Counted from the stretch's first letter, positions 42,514 to 50,896 are shown. The stretch: 64,000 nt of DNA from Paragemmobacter amnigenus (GCF_009908265.2 NZ_JAAATX020000002.1:1-64000), one strand, 5' to 3'. Notes: generated by a model from the letters alone, not told the origin. A program made the numbers and translations.

Positions 42514-43398
42514 CTATGCCCCCGCCTTGCGCAACTGCTCGCCGCCCAGCGTGGCCTGCCCGTGCGACAGGCGGCGCGTCAGGCGCGACAGGAAGATTTC
42601 CGACACGCGGGTGAAGGCAAGATAGAAGACCAGCAGGCCAAGGAAGTAGAACACCCGCCAGTCGCCATGCGGATAGGGGTTGTTCCCGCTCGTCTTGGCG
42701 CTGCCCAGTTCGCGCGCCCAATAGACGATGTCCTGTATCCCCAGCAGGAACAGCAGCGGCGTCGCCTTGATCAGGATGAGCCACAGGTTCGACAGGCCGG
42801 GCAGGGCATAGACCCACATCTGCGGCACGAGGATGCGGCGGAACACCTGCCGCTGCGTCATGCCATAGGCTTCGGCCGTTTCAAGCTGCGCGCGCGGCAC
42901 CGCCTGCATCGCGCCGTAAAGGACGTTGGCTGCAAAGGCCCCGAAGACCAGCGCGAAGGTGAACACGGCCAGCGCGAAGGCATAGGCCGAATGCCAGATC
43001 GCCGAGGATGTCGCCAAGGGCACCTTGGCCGCCGCGCAGACCTTGAATTCCGACCCGTTCCAGACCGGCTGCGAAAGGTCGTCACAGACGAACAGGTGCT
43101 TGGCCCATTCCACGCCCTGATCCAGCGCGATGACGAAGAACAGGAAATAGACGATGTCGGGCACGCCCCGCACCGCCGCGATATAGCCCTTGCCGATCAG
43201 GGACAGCGGCGTCAGATGCGACCGCGCCGCCATAGCGCCGCCAAATCCGAAGGCCAGCGCCACGGGCGCCGTCACGGCCAGCAGCATCAGCACTGTCACG
43301 AAGGACCAATAGAAATTGAAATGCGTCCCCGTGGTCAGGTAGCAGCTCAGCCACGCAAGGCCGGACAGTTGGCTGGGATCGACGCAATATTCGAACAT
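42514..43398 (-). CDS. Amino acid ABC transporter permease (HisQ-type) with a cysteine-bearing insert
   Basis: A 294-residue inner-membrane subunit. It has the ETAEAYGMTQRQVFRRILVP EAA loop, about six helices and a hydrophilic insert at about residues 100-140 with two cysteines (FVCDDLS and FKVCAAAK) not usual for HisQ. The insert is probably periplasmic. It is linked with the binding protein by a 39-base gap holding a strong hairpin. Confidence 0.9.
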   Translation of the reverse strand: MFEYCVDPSQLSGLAWLSCYLTTGTHFNFYWSFVTVLMLLAVTAPVALAFGFGGAMAARSHLTPLSLIGKGYIAAVRGVPDIVYFLFFVIALDQGVEWAKHLFVCDDLSQPVWNGSEFKVCAAAKVPLATSSAIWHSAYAFALAVFTFALVFGAFAANVLYGAMQAVPRAQLETAEAYGMTQRQVFRRILVPQMWVYALPGLSNLWLILIKATPLLFLLGIQDIVYWARELGSAKTSGNNPYPHGDWRVFYFLGLLVFYLAFTRVSEIFLSRLTRRLSHGQATLGGEQLRKAGA

Positions 43399-43407
43399 CT
43401 CTGGGCT

Positions 43408-43429
43408 GGGGCGGCCCGAAGGCCGCCCC
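43408..43429. terminator. Hairpin between binding-protein and permease genes
   Basis: GGGGCGGCC, loop CGAA, GGCCGCCCC. On the minus strand no T-run follows, so it fits the mRNA-stabilising hairpins found after binding-protein genes, raising their level relative to the permeases. Confidence 0.7.
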
Positions 43430-43437
43430 CTTTTTCC

Positions 43438-44169
43438 TTAGAAGGTCTGGGTATCGTCGCCGAACCACTTCTTGAGCATGGTGTTCAGCGTGCCGTCATC
43501 CTTCATCGACTGGATGGCTGCGTTGATCTTTTCTTTCAGTTCAGTATCGGTTTCGCGCAGACCGACGCCGACCCCACCGCCAAGGGGTACTTCATTGGCC
43601 AGCACGACCAGTTCACCGTTGGAGTCGGCAGCGATCGGGGCCAGATAGTCCTTGTCGGCAAAGACCGCATCCGCCTCGCCGTTCTTCACGGCTGCCACGG
43701 TTTCGTCCGGCGTCGCGAATTCCAAGAGCGTCGCGCCCGACTCTGCCACATAGCCCGCCTGAATCGTGCCGGTCTGGGCCGACACCACCGCGCCTTCGCC
43801 GACATTCTGGTCGGCTGAAAGCGCAAGGTAGATCGACGCGGTCGGCGGGTAATAGTTCTGCGTGAAGTCGATGACTTCCTCGCGCTCTTCGGTGATCGAC
43901 ATGCCGGCCATGATCATGTCGTAGTTGCCCGACTGCAGGTTCGGGATGATCGAATCCCACGCGTTCTGCACGAATTCGCACTTCAGCTCGGCGCGCTTGC
44001 ACAGCTCGTTGCCCAGCTCGATCTCGTAGCCGGTCAGTTCGCCGGTCGCCTGATCGATATAGTTGTAGGGCTCATAAGCGCCCTCGGTGCCGATCCGCAC
44101 CACGTCCTGCGCCAGCGCGGCACCGGCCGTCAGCGCCATCACGGCGGTGGCAAGCATCATAGTCTTCAT
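43438..44169 (-). CDS. Amino acid ABC transporter substrate-binding protein
   Basis: A 243-residue periplasmic protein (SBP_bac_3 family). The signal peptide is MKTMMLATAVMALTAGAALA, followed by the mature QDVVRIGTEGAYEPYNYID. It has the family signature GYEIELGNELCKRAELKCEF, DMIMAGMSITEEREEVIDFT and an acidic C-terminal region. GGGAG lies before ATG 44169, so the in-frame TTG at 44175 is not chosen. Binds polar or basic amino acids by family; here perhaps an amine. Confidence 0.93.
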   Translation of the reverse strand: MKTMMLATAVMALTAGAALAQDVVRIGTEGAYEPYNYIDQATGELTGYEIELGNELCKRAELKCEFVQNAWDSIIPNLQSGNYDMIMAGMSITEEREEVIDFTQNYYPPTASIYLALSADQNVGEGAVVSAQTGTIQAGYVAESGATLLEFATPDETVAAVKNGEADAVFADKDYLAPIAADSNGELVVLANEVPLGGGVGVGLRETDTELKEKINAAIQSMKDDGTLNTMLKKWFGDDTQTF

Positions 44170-44213
44170 GGTCAAGCTCCCATCTTGGATTGTTATGCCC
44201 CTCGTGGCCCGTC

Positions 44214-44993
44214 TCAGGCGGTTGCCGACAGGAATCCGCGCAGACGCTCGGTCTGCGGGTTCCCGAACAGCCGCTCTGGCGGCCCTTCTTCCTCGATCCT
44301 GCCCTTGTGCAGGAAGATCACATGGTCCGACACATCGGCGGCCAGTTTCATGTCATGCGTCACAAGGATCATGGTCCGGCCTTCCTCGGCCAGCGCCTTG
44401 ATGACCTTCACGACCTCCTGCTCCAGCTCCGGGTCCAGCGCCGATGTCGGTTCATCGAACAGCAGCGCCCGCGGTTCCATGCACAGCGCCCGCGCGATCG
44501 CCGCCCGCTGCTGCTGCCCGCCCGACAGTTGCGCGGGCCAGGCATCGGCCTTTTCCGCGATGCCCACCTTGGCCAGGTAGCCGCGCGCCGTCTGCTCCAC
44601 CTCTTTCGGATCGCGGCGCAGCACCGTCACCGGTGCCTCCATCACGTTCTGCAGGATGGTCATGTGGGACCACAGGTTGAACTGCTGGAACACCATCGAC
44701 AGGTTCGTGCGCATCCGCATCACCTGCGCCTTATCGGCGGGGTGGCGGTCCATCCCCTTGCCGCGCCAGCGCACCGCCTCGCCCTCGAACTCGATCTCGC
44801 CGTCTTGGCTTTCTTCCAGCAGGTTGCAGCAGCGCAGGAGCGTCGACTTCCCCGACCCCGACGACCCGATCAGCGACACGACATGTCCCTTGGGCGCGGT
44901 CAGGTCCACACCCTTCAACACCTCGAGCTGGCCATAGCTCTTGTGCAGGTTGCGGATGCGGATGACGGGCGTATCGTTCGGTGTTGCGGTCAC
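44214..44993 (-). CDS. Amino acid ABC transporter ATP-binding protein
   Basis: Cytoplasmic ATPase driving the transporter. The 259-residue protein has Walker A GSSGSGKST, Q-loop MVFQQFNLW, signature LSGGQQQR, Walker B ALLFDEPTSALDPE and H-loop VTHDM. It is the first gene of the minus-strand block, with a GTG start at 44993. The 104 bases upstream to 45098 should hold the promoter; no clear consensus was found. Confidence 0.94.
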   Translation of the reverse strand: MTATPNDTPVIRIRNLHKSYGQLEVLKGVDLTAPKGHVVSLIGSSGSGKSTLLRCCNLLEESQDGEIEFEGEAVRWRGKGMDRHPADKAQVMRMRTNLSMVFQQFNLWSHMTILQNVMEAPVTVLRRDPKEVEQTARGYLAKVGIAEKADAWPAQLSGGQQQRAAIARALCMEPRALLFDEPTSALDPELEQEVVKVIKALAEEGRTMILVTHDMKLAADVSDHVIFLHKGRIEEEGPPERLFGNPQTERLRGFLSATA

Positions 44994-45097
44994 GAGTCTG
45001 TGCAGGCTGATGATCTATGACGGACGAGTAAGGCGCAACGAACGGCGCTTTGCAACGCCCATTCGGTATAGCCGCCGCCGCGTCATGAACATTTTGA

Positions 45098-45865
45098 TCA
45101 ATTTTCTTGCGCGATCCGGTCAGGTGCGGGCGGGATCGGAACGGCAAGGTAATCCTCCGCCGCGATCCGCACGATGCCGCGCAGCCGCAGGCGGGCGCGG
45201 TCGGCCGGATCGAGCGCCGCGATGGCCTCGGCCACGGCATCATGGATGGCCGCCGCATCACGGCCCCGCGCGGTAATATAGGGCAGGGCGGGGGTCGGGT
45301 CGGTCGCTCCCACCACCTTCACGGCAGAGACATCCTCGAACTCCGAAATCAGTGACCATGTCAGCGCGTCGATGGCGGCCAGATCGGCCCGCCCCTCGGC
45401 CACCGCCATGAACGAGGCACGGTGCGACCCCGTCTCCACCCCCGCCACAAGGCGGATGCCCCGCGCCGCGGCATGGTTCACCGGCGCTGCCCATCCCGAC
45501 TGCGACAGCCCGTCATTATAGGCCAGCCGCGCGCCGTCGAAGGCGGCGAAATCCCCGCGCGGATCGTCGGCCCGCGCGATCAGCACCGACCGGTAGTACC
45601 CTGCAGGACAGCCCTCGTTGCCGAAATCGGGCGTGCCCACCAGATCCACCCGCCCGTGCAGCCTTGCGCGATAGGGAAAGCCGCAGGTCTGCGACAGGAC
45701 CAGCGCGGGGTCCTCCCATTGCGGCATCAGCACCGCATCCCCCCGCCGCAGCGCCTCGGGCGCGTCGATCCCGCGCGCCACCAACCCCTTGCGGATCAGC
45801 GCCCAGTAACGGTCCGTCTCGCCCCGCAATTCGGGGCGGTCATACATCGGCAACGACGCGATCAT
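45098..45865 (-). CDS. Phosphate/phosphonate-type ABC substrate-binding-like protein (PhnD family)
   Basis: A 255-residue protein resembling PhnD/PF12974 periplasmic proteins: MIASLPMYDRPELRGETDRY, YRSVLIARADDPRGD, RLAYNDGLSQSGW, ETGSHRASFMAVAEGRADLA and AIDALTWSLISEFED. No signal peptide is visible, so it may be cytoplasmic or have lost export. ATG 45865 overlaps the stop of the TerB-like gene (ATGA). There are no transporter genes beside it. Ligand unknown. Confidence 0.8.
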   Translation of the reverse strand: MIASLPMYDRPELRGETDRYWALIRKGLVARGIDAPEALRRGDAVLMPQWEDPALVLSQTCGFPYRARLHGRVDLVGTPDFGNEGCPAGYYRSVLIARADDPRGDFAAFDGARLAYNDGLSQSGWAAPVNHAAARGIRLVAGVETGSHRASFMAVAEGRADLAAIDALTWSLISEFEDVSAVKVVGATDPTPALPYITARGRDAAAIHDAVAEAIAALDPADRARLRLRGIVRIAAEDYLAVPIPPAPDRIAQEN

Positions 45866-46311
45866 CCCCGTTCGGCCCCCCGTTCGGCCCGCTGCCGCGC
45901 CAGCCCCGACTCCACATCCGTCAACCCCAGAAGCGAGGCCACCATCCTCAGCAGCCGGTCCTCCTCGGCATCGCGCACCCCGTCGGCCAGCGCCACTTTC
46001 CACAACGCCTCCATCAGCGCGGCGCGATCCTCCACCGCCGTCGCGGATTTCAGCGCGCGGGTAAAGCGCACCGTGTCGGGCGCCACCGCCTCCAGCTCCT
46101 CCGCCTCGGCACGCAGCCTTGCCACCTCGAACGGGCCAAGCCCGTGATGCGCCATGAGGACGCGGTTGATATGTTCGACCTCCTCGGCGGAATACAGGCC
46201 GTCGGTCTTGGCCACGCGCACCAGCAGCGCCGCAAGGGCAAGGCGCGCATCGGGTTCGGGCAGTCGGGCGGGTTCGGGCGCGCTCAGGGCGCGAAGGATG
46301 GCTTGCAGCAT
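45862..46311 (-). CDS. TerB-like family protein
   Basis: A 149-residue cytoplasmic helical protein like the TerB tellurite-resistance family: LALAALLVRVAKTDGLYSAE, EEVEHINRVL, and VALADGVRDAEEDRLLRMVA with acidic residues that could bind metal. TerB proteins bind metals and appear in stress systems, but no other ter genes are nearby except the separate TerC gene. ATG 46311 is used; the upstream extension to 46452 is Pro/Arg-rich and unlikely. Confidence 0.82.
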   Translation of the reverse strand: MLQAILRALSAPEPARLPEPDARLALAALLVRVAKTDGLYSAEEVEHINRVLMAHHGLGPFEVARLRAEAEELEAVAPDTVRFTRALKSATAVEDRAALMEALWKVALADGVRDAEEDRLLRMVASLLGLTDVESGLARQRAERGAERG

Positions 46312-46381
46312 GCGGCGCAGGATAGGCGGGCGCGGCGGGGGCGGCAAGACGGGGTCACGCAGCCGTGCTGCCCCGCCGCCC

Positions 46382-47167
46382 TCATCCCCTCGCGATCTCC
46401 GCGAAAATCCGGTCCAGCCGCGCGCATTCCGCCTCGATCCCGAAAGGCGCATTCAGCATCCACATGCCGCTGCCCACCATCCGGTGCCCGTCCCGCACCG
46501 GCGGAAAGCGGACCTCGTGCCGGACCGCCTGCGGATGCGCCTCCATCAGCGTCTCGAGCATCGGGCGGTGCGCCGCGTCAGTCAGGATCGGATACCACAG
46601 ATAGACCAGCCCCACGTTCCACTTGCGCACCACCTGCGCGATGAATTTCGGGATCGTCTGGTAATCCGCCTTCACCTCGTAGGACGGATCAATCAGCAGC
46701 ATCCCCCGCCGCGGTGTCGGCGGTGTGACCGCCAGCGCCATCTCGAACCCGTCCCGCTTCTGCACATGCGCGCCCCACGGCCCCAACAGCGCCACCAGCG
46801 CCGCATGTTCCTGCGGGTGCAGTTCCGCCAGATGCATCACGTCGCCCTCGCGCAGCGCCATCGCGGCCAGCACGGGCGATCCGGGATAGGCCGCCGCCCC
46901 GTGCAGCGCCCGCACCCCCGCCAGCGACCGCCGGTAGGGATGATCCGCCGGAAATCCGTTCTCGACCCGCGCGATGCCCTGCGCGGCCTCGCCCGTCTTT
47001 TCCGCCTCGGCACTGTCCAGCGCATAAAGCCCGCGCCCCGAATGCGTCTCGATATAGGACAGCGGCTTGTCCTTGCGCGTCAGATAATCCAGCGTCCAGC
47101 ACAGCAGCGCGTGCTTCTGGACATCGGCAAGGTTTCCGGCGTGATAGCTGTGCTGATAGGAAAGCAT
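46382..47167 (-). CDS. rlmJ: 23S rRNA (adenine(2030)-N6)-methyltransferase RlmJ
   Basis: Methylates A2030 of 23S rRNA using S-adenosylmethionine. The 261-residue protein begins MLSYQHSYHAGNLADVQKHA, the invariant RlmJ N-terminus, followed by YIETHSGRGLYAL, LLIDPSYEVKADY with the DPxY catalytic motif, and the C-terminal MVGSGMWMLNAPFGI. Length is normal. Divergent from the TerC gene. RlmJ is not essential. Confidence 0.95.
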   Translation of the reverse strand: MLSYQHSYHAGNLADVQKHALLCWTLDYLTRKDKPLSYIETHSGRGLYALDSAEAEKTGEAAQGIARVENGFPADHPYRRSLAGVRALHGAAAYPGSPVLAAMALREGDVMHLAELHPQEHAALVALLGPWGAHVQKRDGFEMALAVTPPTPRRGMLLIDPSYEVKADYQTIPKFIAQVVRKWNVGLVYLWYPILTDAAHRPMLETLMEAHPQAVRHEVRFPPVRDGHRMVGSGMWMLNAPFGIEAECARLDRIFAEIARG

Positions 47168-47169
47168 CC

Positions 47170-47243
47170 CCCCGCCTAACCCGGAACCCCTGCGCGGCGC
47201 AACGCCTCCTGATGCGGCGGCGCTGCAAGGCGGGGCTTTTCTT
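47170..47243 (+). other. Long hairpin in the rlmJ/terC intergenic region
   Basis: CCCCGCCT (47170-47177) pairs with AGGCGGGG (47228-47235), with inner GC-rich arms, followed by CTTTTCTT. It starts 3 bases upstream of rlmJ and, on the plus strand, looks like an attenuator before the TerC gene. A second stem GGCGTA/TACGCC lies at about 47284-47334. Confidence 0.4.
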
Positions 47244-47348
47244 CCAGCGCGACGAAGCGACCGGTTTACAGCTTACCCCCCGAGGCGTAGCCAGCCCCCA
47301 ATGCACAGGGCCGCAAAGGCCGGGCCATACGCCACGAGGGACACGGAA

Positions 47349-48011
47349 ATGCTGGAACTCTTCACCGCCGAAGGGCTGGGTGCCCTTGCTCAGGTGATTG
47401 CGATCGACCTCGTCCTTGCGGGCGACAATGCGGTCGTGATCGGCCTCGCCGCCGCCGGCCTGCCGCGCGAGCTTCGCACAAAGGCGATCCTTGTCGGCAT
47501 CCTTGCCGCCACCCTGCTGCGGATATTCTTCGCGCTGATCACCACACAGCTGATGGCGGTCACCGGACTTGTCCTCGCGGGGGGCGTTCTGCTGCTCTGG
47601 GTCTGCTGGAAGATGTGGCGCGAACTGCGCGTCGGGCACGAGGCCGACGAACAAACCGCGCAAGAGGCCCTTGCCGATGCCGACCTGAACCGCGACGGAA
47701 CCATCGCCCCCGCCCCGCGCAAGACCTTCCGTCAGGCCGCCATCCAGATCGTGGTGGCCGATGTGTCGATGAGCCTCGACAATGTCCTCGCCGTGGCCGG
47801 TGCCGCGCGGGAACATCCGTCCGTGCTGATCATCGGCCTTGCCCTGTCCATCGCGCTGATGGGCCTTGCCGCCAGTTTCATCGCCCGCCTTCTGGGCCGG
47901 TACCGCTGGATCGCCTATGTCGGACTGGCGATCATCCTCTATGTCGCGCTCAAGATGATCTGGGAGGGCTGGCACGAGGTCGGGCCCGCGATGGCCCACA
48001 TGATGGGGTGA
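47349..48011 (+). CDS. TerC family integral membrane protein
   Basis: A 220-residue membrane protein of the TerC (YjbE/Alx) family, implicated in metal (manganese) export or metallation of secreted proteins. The ligand motifs VIAIDLVLAGDNAVVIGLAA and VVADVSMSLDNVLAVAG carry the conserved Asp/Asn residues. About seven helices. A hydrophilic loop at residues 110-119 reads DADLNRDGTI, an EF-hand-like calcium or metal loop. Start ATG 47349. A structured leader lies upstream. Ends before the hairpin array at 48068. Confidence 0.9.
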   Translation: MLELFTAEGLGALAQVIAIDLVLAGDNAVVIGLAAAGLPRELRTKAILVGILAATLLRIFFALITTQLMAVTGLVLAGGVLLLWVCWKMWRELRVGHEADEQTAQEALADADLNRDGTIAPAPRKTFRQAAIQIVVADVSMSLDNVLAVAGAAREHPSVLIIGLALSIALMGLAASFIARLLGRYRWIAYVGLAIILYVALKMIWEGWHEVGPAMAHMMG

Positions 48012-48067
48012 CCCCGTCCGCCCTGCCGCGCGCCGATGGGACGTTGAAGAACGCATGGTTGCAACAG

Positions 48068-48178
48068 GCGATTTCTGACGCAGAAATCGCCACGGAATTT
48101 GACACAAATTCCGGTCACCCTCGGCTGCCGACCGATTTCTGCGTCAGAAATCGGCGCGAAATCTGCGTCAGATTTCGC
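48068..48178. repeat. Tandem array of four hairpins with CTG-ACG-CAG-type loops
   Basis: Four hairpins: GCGATTTCTG loop ACG (48068-48090), CGGAATTT loop GACAC (48093-48113), CCGATTTCTG loop CGT (48132-48154), GCGAAATCTG loop CGT (48156-48178). The ACG and CGT loops are reverse complements. The array fills the 168-base convergent gap between the TerC and pyrG genes, parallel to the array at 35282. Confidence 0.85.
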
Positions 48179-48179
48179 C

Positions 48180-49823
48180 CTATACCAACCGGCTCACATC
48201 CACCGCCGCCCGCACGAAATCGGCAAACAGCGGATGGGGGGCAAAGGGCTTCGACTTCAGCTCGGGGTGGAACTGCACGCCGATGAACCACGGATGGTCC
48301 TTGACCTCCACGATCTCGGGCAACCGCCCGTCGGGCGACATGCCCGAAAAGATCAGCCCGCATTTCTCCAGCTTGTCGCGGTACTGGATGTCGACCTCGT
48401 AGCGGTGGCGGTGCCGCTCCTCGATCACCGGCGCGCCATAGACGCCTGCCACACGCGACCCGTCCTTCAGATGCGCGGTATAGGCCCCCAGACGCATCGT
48501 GCCGCCCTTGTCATCGGTCAGCTTGCGCGCCACGACATGGTTGCCCTGCACCCATTCCTTCAGGTGATAGACGACCGGCGTGAACCGCTTTTCGCCCGCC
48601 TCGTGGTCGAATTCCTCGGACCCTGCGTTCTTCACACCGGCAAGGTTCCGCGCCGCCTCGATCACCGCCATCTGCATGCCAAGGCAGATGCCCAGATAGG
48701 GAATCTTCTTCTCGCGCGCGAATTGCGCGGCCTTGATCTTGCCTTCCGTCCCCCGTTCGCCGAAGCCGCCGGGCACGAGGATGGCGTGGAAATTCTCCAG
48801 CCACGGCGCCGGATCCTCGCGCTCGAAGATCTCGGCATCGATCCATTCGGCGCGCACCTTCGTCCGGTTCGCCATGCCGCCATGGGTCAGCGCCTCGGCG
48901 ATCGACTTATAGGCATCCTCCAGCTGCGTGTACTTGCCCACGATGGCCACCCGCACCTCGCCCTCGGCATGGGTCAGGCGGTCCATCACATCTTCCCAGC
49001 GCGCAAGGTTGGGCTTGGGCGCGGGCGTGATGCCAAAGGCATCCAGCACCGCCTGATCCAGCCCCGCGCGGTGATAGGCAAGCGGCGCCTCGTAGATGGT
49101 TTTCAGGTCATAGGCCGGAATGACCGCATCCTTCCGCACGTTGCAGAACAGCGCGATCTTCTCGCGCTCGCGGTCGGGGATCGGATGTTCGGACCGGCAG
49201 ACCAGAACGTCGGGCGCCAGACCGATCGATTGCAGCTCCTTCACCGAATGCTGCGTGGGCTTCGTCTTCAACTCCCCGCTCGCCGCCAGATAGGGCAGCA
49301 GCGTCAGGTGCATCAGGATCGACTGGCCGCGCGGGCGTTCGTGGATGAACTGGCGGATCGCCTCGAAGAAGGGCAGCCCCTCGATGTCGCCCACCGTGCC
49401 GCCGATCTCGCACAGCATGAAATCGACCTCGTCATCCCCGATCCGCAGGAAATTCTTGATCTCGTTGGTGACGTGCGGGATCACCTGGATCGTCTTGCCA
49501 AGGTAATCCCCCCGCCGCTCCTTCTCCAGCACGTTGGAATAGATCCGGCCCGACGAGATGGAATCCGTCTGCCGCGCCGAAACGCCGGTAAAGCGTTCGT
49601 AATGGCCAAGGTCCAGATCGGTTTCCGCCCCGTCATCGGTGACGAAGACCTCGCCATGCTCGAACGGCGACATCGTGCCGGGATCGACGTTCAGATAGGG
49701 GTCCAGCTTCCGCAGCCGCACCGTATAGCCCCGCGCCTGCAACAGCGCCCCCAGCGCGGCCGAGGCCAACCCCTTGCCAAGGGACGAGACCACGCCGCCA
49801 GTGATGAAGATATAGCGTGCCAA
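48180..49823 (-). CDS. pyrG: CTP synthase
   Basis: Makes CTP from UTP with glutamine. The 547-residue protein has the synthetase domain ([40 protein letters not shown]) and the class I amidotransferase domain with [10 protein letters not shown] (nucleophile Cys) and VQFHPE. The start codon is TTG at 49823, with GGGAG 7 bases upstream; no nearby in-frame ATG or GTG is better. It follows secG, a common alphaproteobacterial order. Confidence 0.98.
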   Translation of the reverse strand: MARYIFITGGVVSSLGKGLASAALGALLQARGYTVRLRKLDPYLNVDPGTMSPFEHGEVFVTDDGAETDLDLGHYERFTGVSARQTDSISSGRIYSNVLEKERRGDYLGKTIQVIPHVTNEIKNFLRIGDDEVDFMLCEIGGTVGDIEGLPFFEAIRQFIHERPRGQSILMHLTLLPYLAASGELKTKPTQHSVKELQSIGLAPDVLVCRSEHPIPDREREKIALFCNVRKDAVIPAYDLKTIYEAPLAYHRAGLDQAVLDAFGITPAPKPNLARWEDVMDRLTHAEGEVRVAIVGKYTQLEDAYKSIAEALTHGGMANRTKVRAEWIDAEIFEREDPAPWLENFHAILVPGGFGERGTEGKIKAAQFAREKKIPYLGICLGMQMAVIEAARNLAGVKNAGSEEFDHEAGEKRFTPVVYHLKEWVQGNHVVARKLTDDKGGTMRLGAYTAHLKDGSRVAGVYGAPVIEERHRHRYEVDIQYRDKLEKCGLIFSGMSPDGRLPEIVEVKDHPWFIGVQFHPELKSKPFAPHPLFADFVRAAVDVSRLV

Positions 49824-49981
49824 GGTGGGTCTCCCGTGAATTCGTGTCGCTAGGGGCGATCCGATTCGCCCGCAGGGAATCGCATCATCACGGGAGTTAA
49901 GCTGTAACGCAGGATCGCCCTGCGCGCAACCGGACCGCTAGATGCAGTCCCGCCCGTGGCATTTCAGTCAATACGTGGTGG

Positions 49982-50368
49982 TCAGTCGTTCGCAGCCGGC
50001 GGCGTTGCAGGCGCATCCGCAGCCGGCGGGGCCAGCGGCGCATCTGCCGGAGCGGGCGGCAGCAGGTCGGACCCTGCCGGTGCCTCGCCCTCTTGCGCGG
50101 CCGGAGCATCGGCCCCGATCTGGTCGAGGACCGAGGCCGAATCCGCCTTGCGCGCCGCCATGATCGTCAGCGTGAGCGAGGTCACGATGAAAGCCGCAGC
50201 AAAGATCCAAGTCAGTTTCTGCAGCGCGGTCGACGCACCGCGTCCGGTCATCACCGAATTGCCGCCGCCGCCCATGCCCAGACCGCCGCCTTCGGACCGC
50301 TGCAGCAGCACGACGCCGACCAGCAGCAGGGCAAGGATCAGGTGGATGGTAAGGACGACGTTTTCCAT
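49982..50368 (-). CDS. secG: Preprotein translocase subunit SecG
   Basis: A 128-residue inner-membrane accessory subunit of SecYEG. Two helices: VVLTIHLILALLLVGVVLLQ and LTWIFAAAFIVTSLTLTIMA, separated by the conserved RSEGGGLGMGGGG loop. The C-terminal tail is an Ala/Pro-rich low-complexity stretch, longer than in Escherichia coli. Upstream of pyrG with a 158-base gap; may be transcribed together. Confidence 0.95.
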   Translation of the reverse strand: MENVVLTIHLILALLLVGVVLLQRSEGGGLGMGGGGNSVMTGRGASTALQKLTWIFAAAFIVTSLTLTIMAARKADSASVLDQIGADAPAAQEGEAPAGSDLLPPAPADAPLAPPAADAPATPPAAND

Positions 50369-50433
50369 AAGGGCGCTTTCCGGAACTGACGCGCCTATCT
50401 AGGCGCAAGCCGGATAGGGCGCAAGTGGGCGCG

Positions 50434-50811
50434 TCATTCCTCGCAGACGGCCGACAGCTTGTTGCCGTCGGGATCGCGCACGTAACAGGCATAGAAGGAC
50501 GCCCCGAAGGGCCGCAGACCCGGCGCGCCCTCGTCCGTCCCGCCATGCACCAGCGCCGCGCGGTGGAAGGCATCGACCGCCGCGCGGCTGTCGGCCACCA
50601 GCGCGGGCATCGACCCGTTGCCAACCGTGGCCGGTTTCCCGTCGAAGGGCCGCGTCACCCACAGCCTGCACCGCACATCCCCCGGCGCGGCATAACCCGC
50701 CTCCGTCTCCAGCGTCCGCGCCCGCACCAGACCCAGCGTCGCCATGACGGGATCATAAAAGCGGATCGCGCGATCCAGATCGTTGGTGCCAAGCGTGATG
50801 TACAGGAACAT
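50434..50811 (-). CDS. VOC family (glyoxalase-like) protein
   Basis: A 125-residue single VOC-fold protein: MFLYITLGTNDLDRAIRFYD, LWVTRPFDGKPATVGNGSMP, VHGGTDEGAPGLRP and ACYVRDPDGNKLSAVCEE. It resembles glyoxalase/bleomycin-resistance and dioxygenase-superfamily proteins. The metal ligands are not obviously complete, so the reaction is unknown. ATG 50811; longer starts rejected. Divergent from purA. Confidence 0.85.
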   Translation of the reverse strand: MFLYITLGTNDLDRAIRFYDPVMATLGLVRARTLETEAGYAAPGDVRCRLWVTRPFDGKPATVGNGSMPALVADSRAAVDAFHRAALVHGGTDEGAPGLRPFGASFYACYVRDPDGNKLSAVCEE

Positions 50812-50850
50812 GCCCGCCACCCTGCCGCCGCCCCGCGCCCGCCGCAAGGT

Positions 50851-50896
50851 GCAAATTCCTTCGGGGAAACCTGCAAATCCGTTCCGACGAATTTGC
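50851..50896. other. Inverted repeat between divergent VOC and purA genes
   Basis: GCAAATTC (50851-50858) and GAATTTGC (50889-50896), perfect 8-bp arms 30 bases apart. It could be a shared operator or a hairpin in the purA leader. Confidence 0.4.

Noticed and set aside
41663-42817. 384-codon minus-strand frame across the two permease genes
   Set aside because: Different frame from both permeases, with Ala/Gly/Arg-rich content; the permeases show EAA loops and membrane segments.
45862-47719. Tellurite resistance operon (TerB-like and TerC genes nearby)
   Set aside because: They are on opposite strands, separated by rlmJ, and the other ter genes are absent. The family names do not indicate tellurite resistance here.
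46382-48107. 472-codon minus-strand frame overlapping rlmJ and the TerC gene
   Set aside because: It is an alternative frame; rlmJ and TerC have clear family motifs in their own frames.
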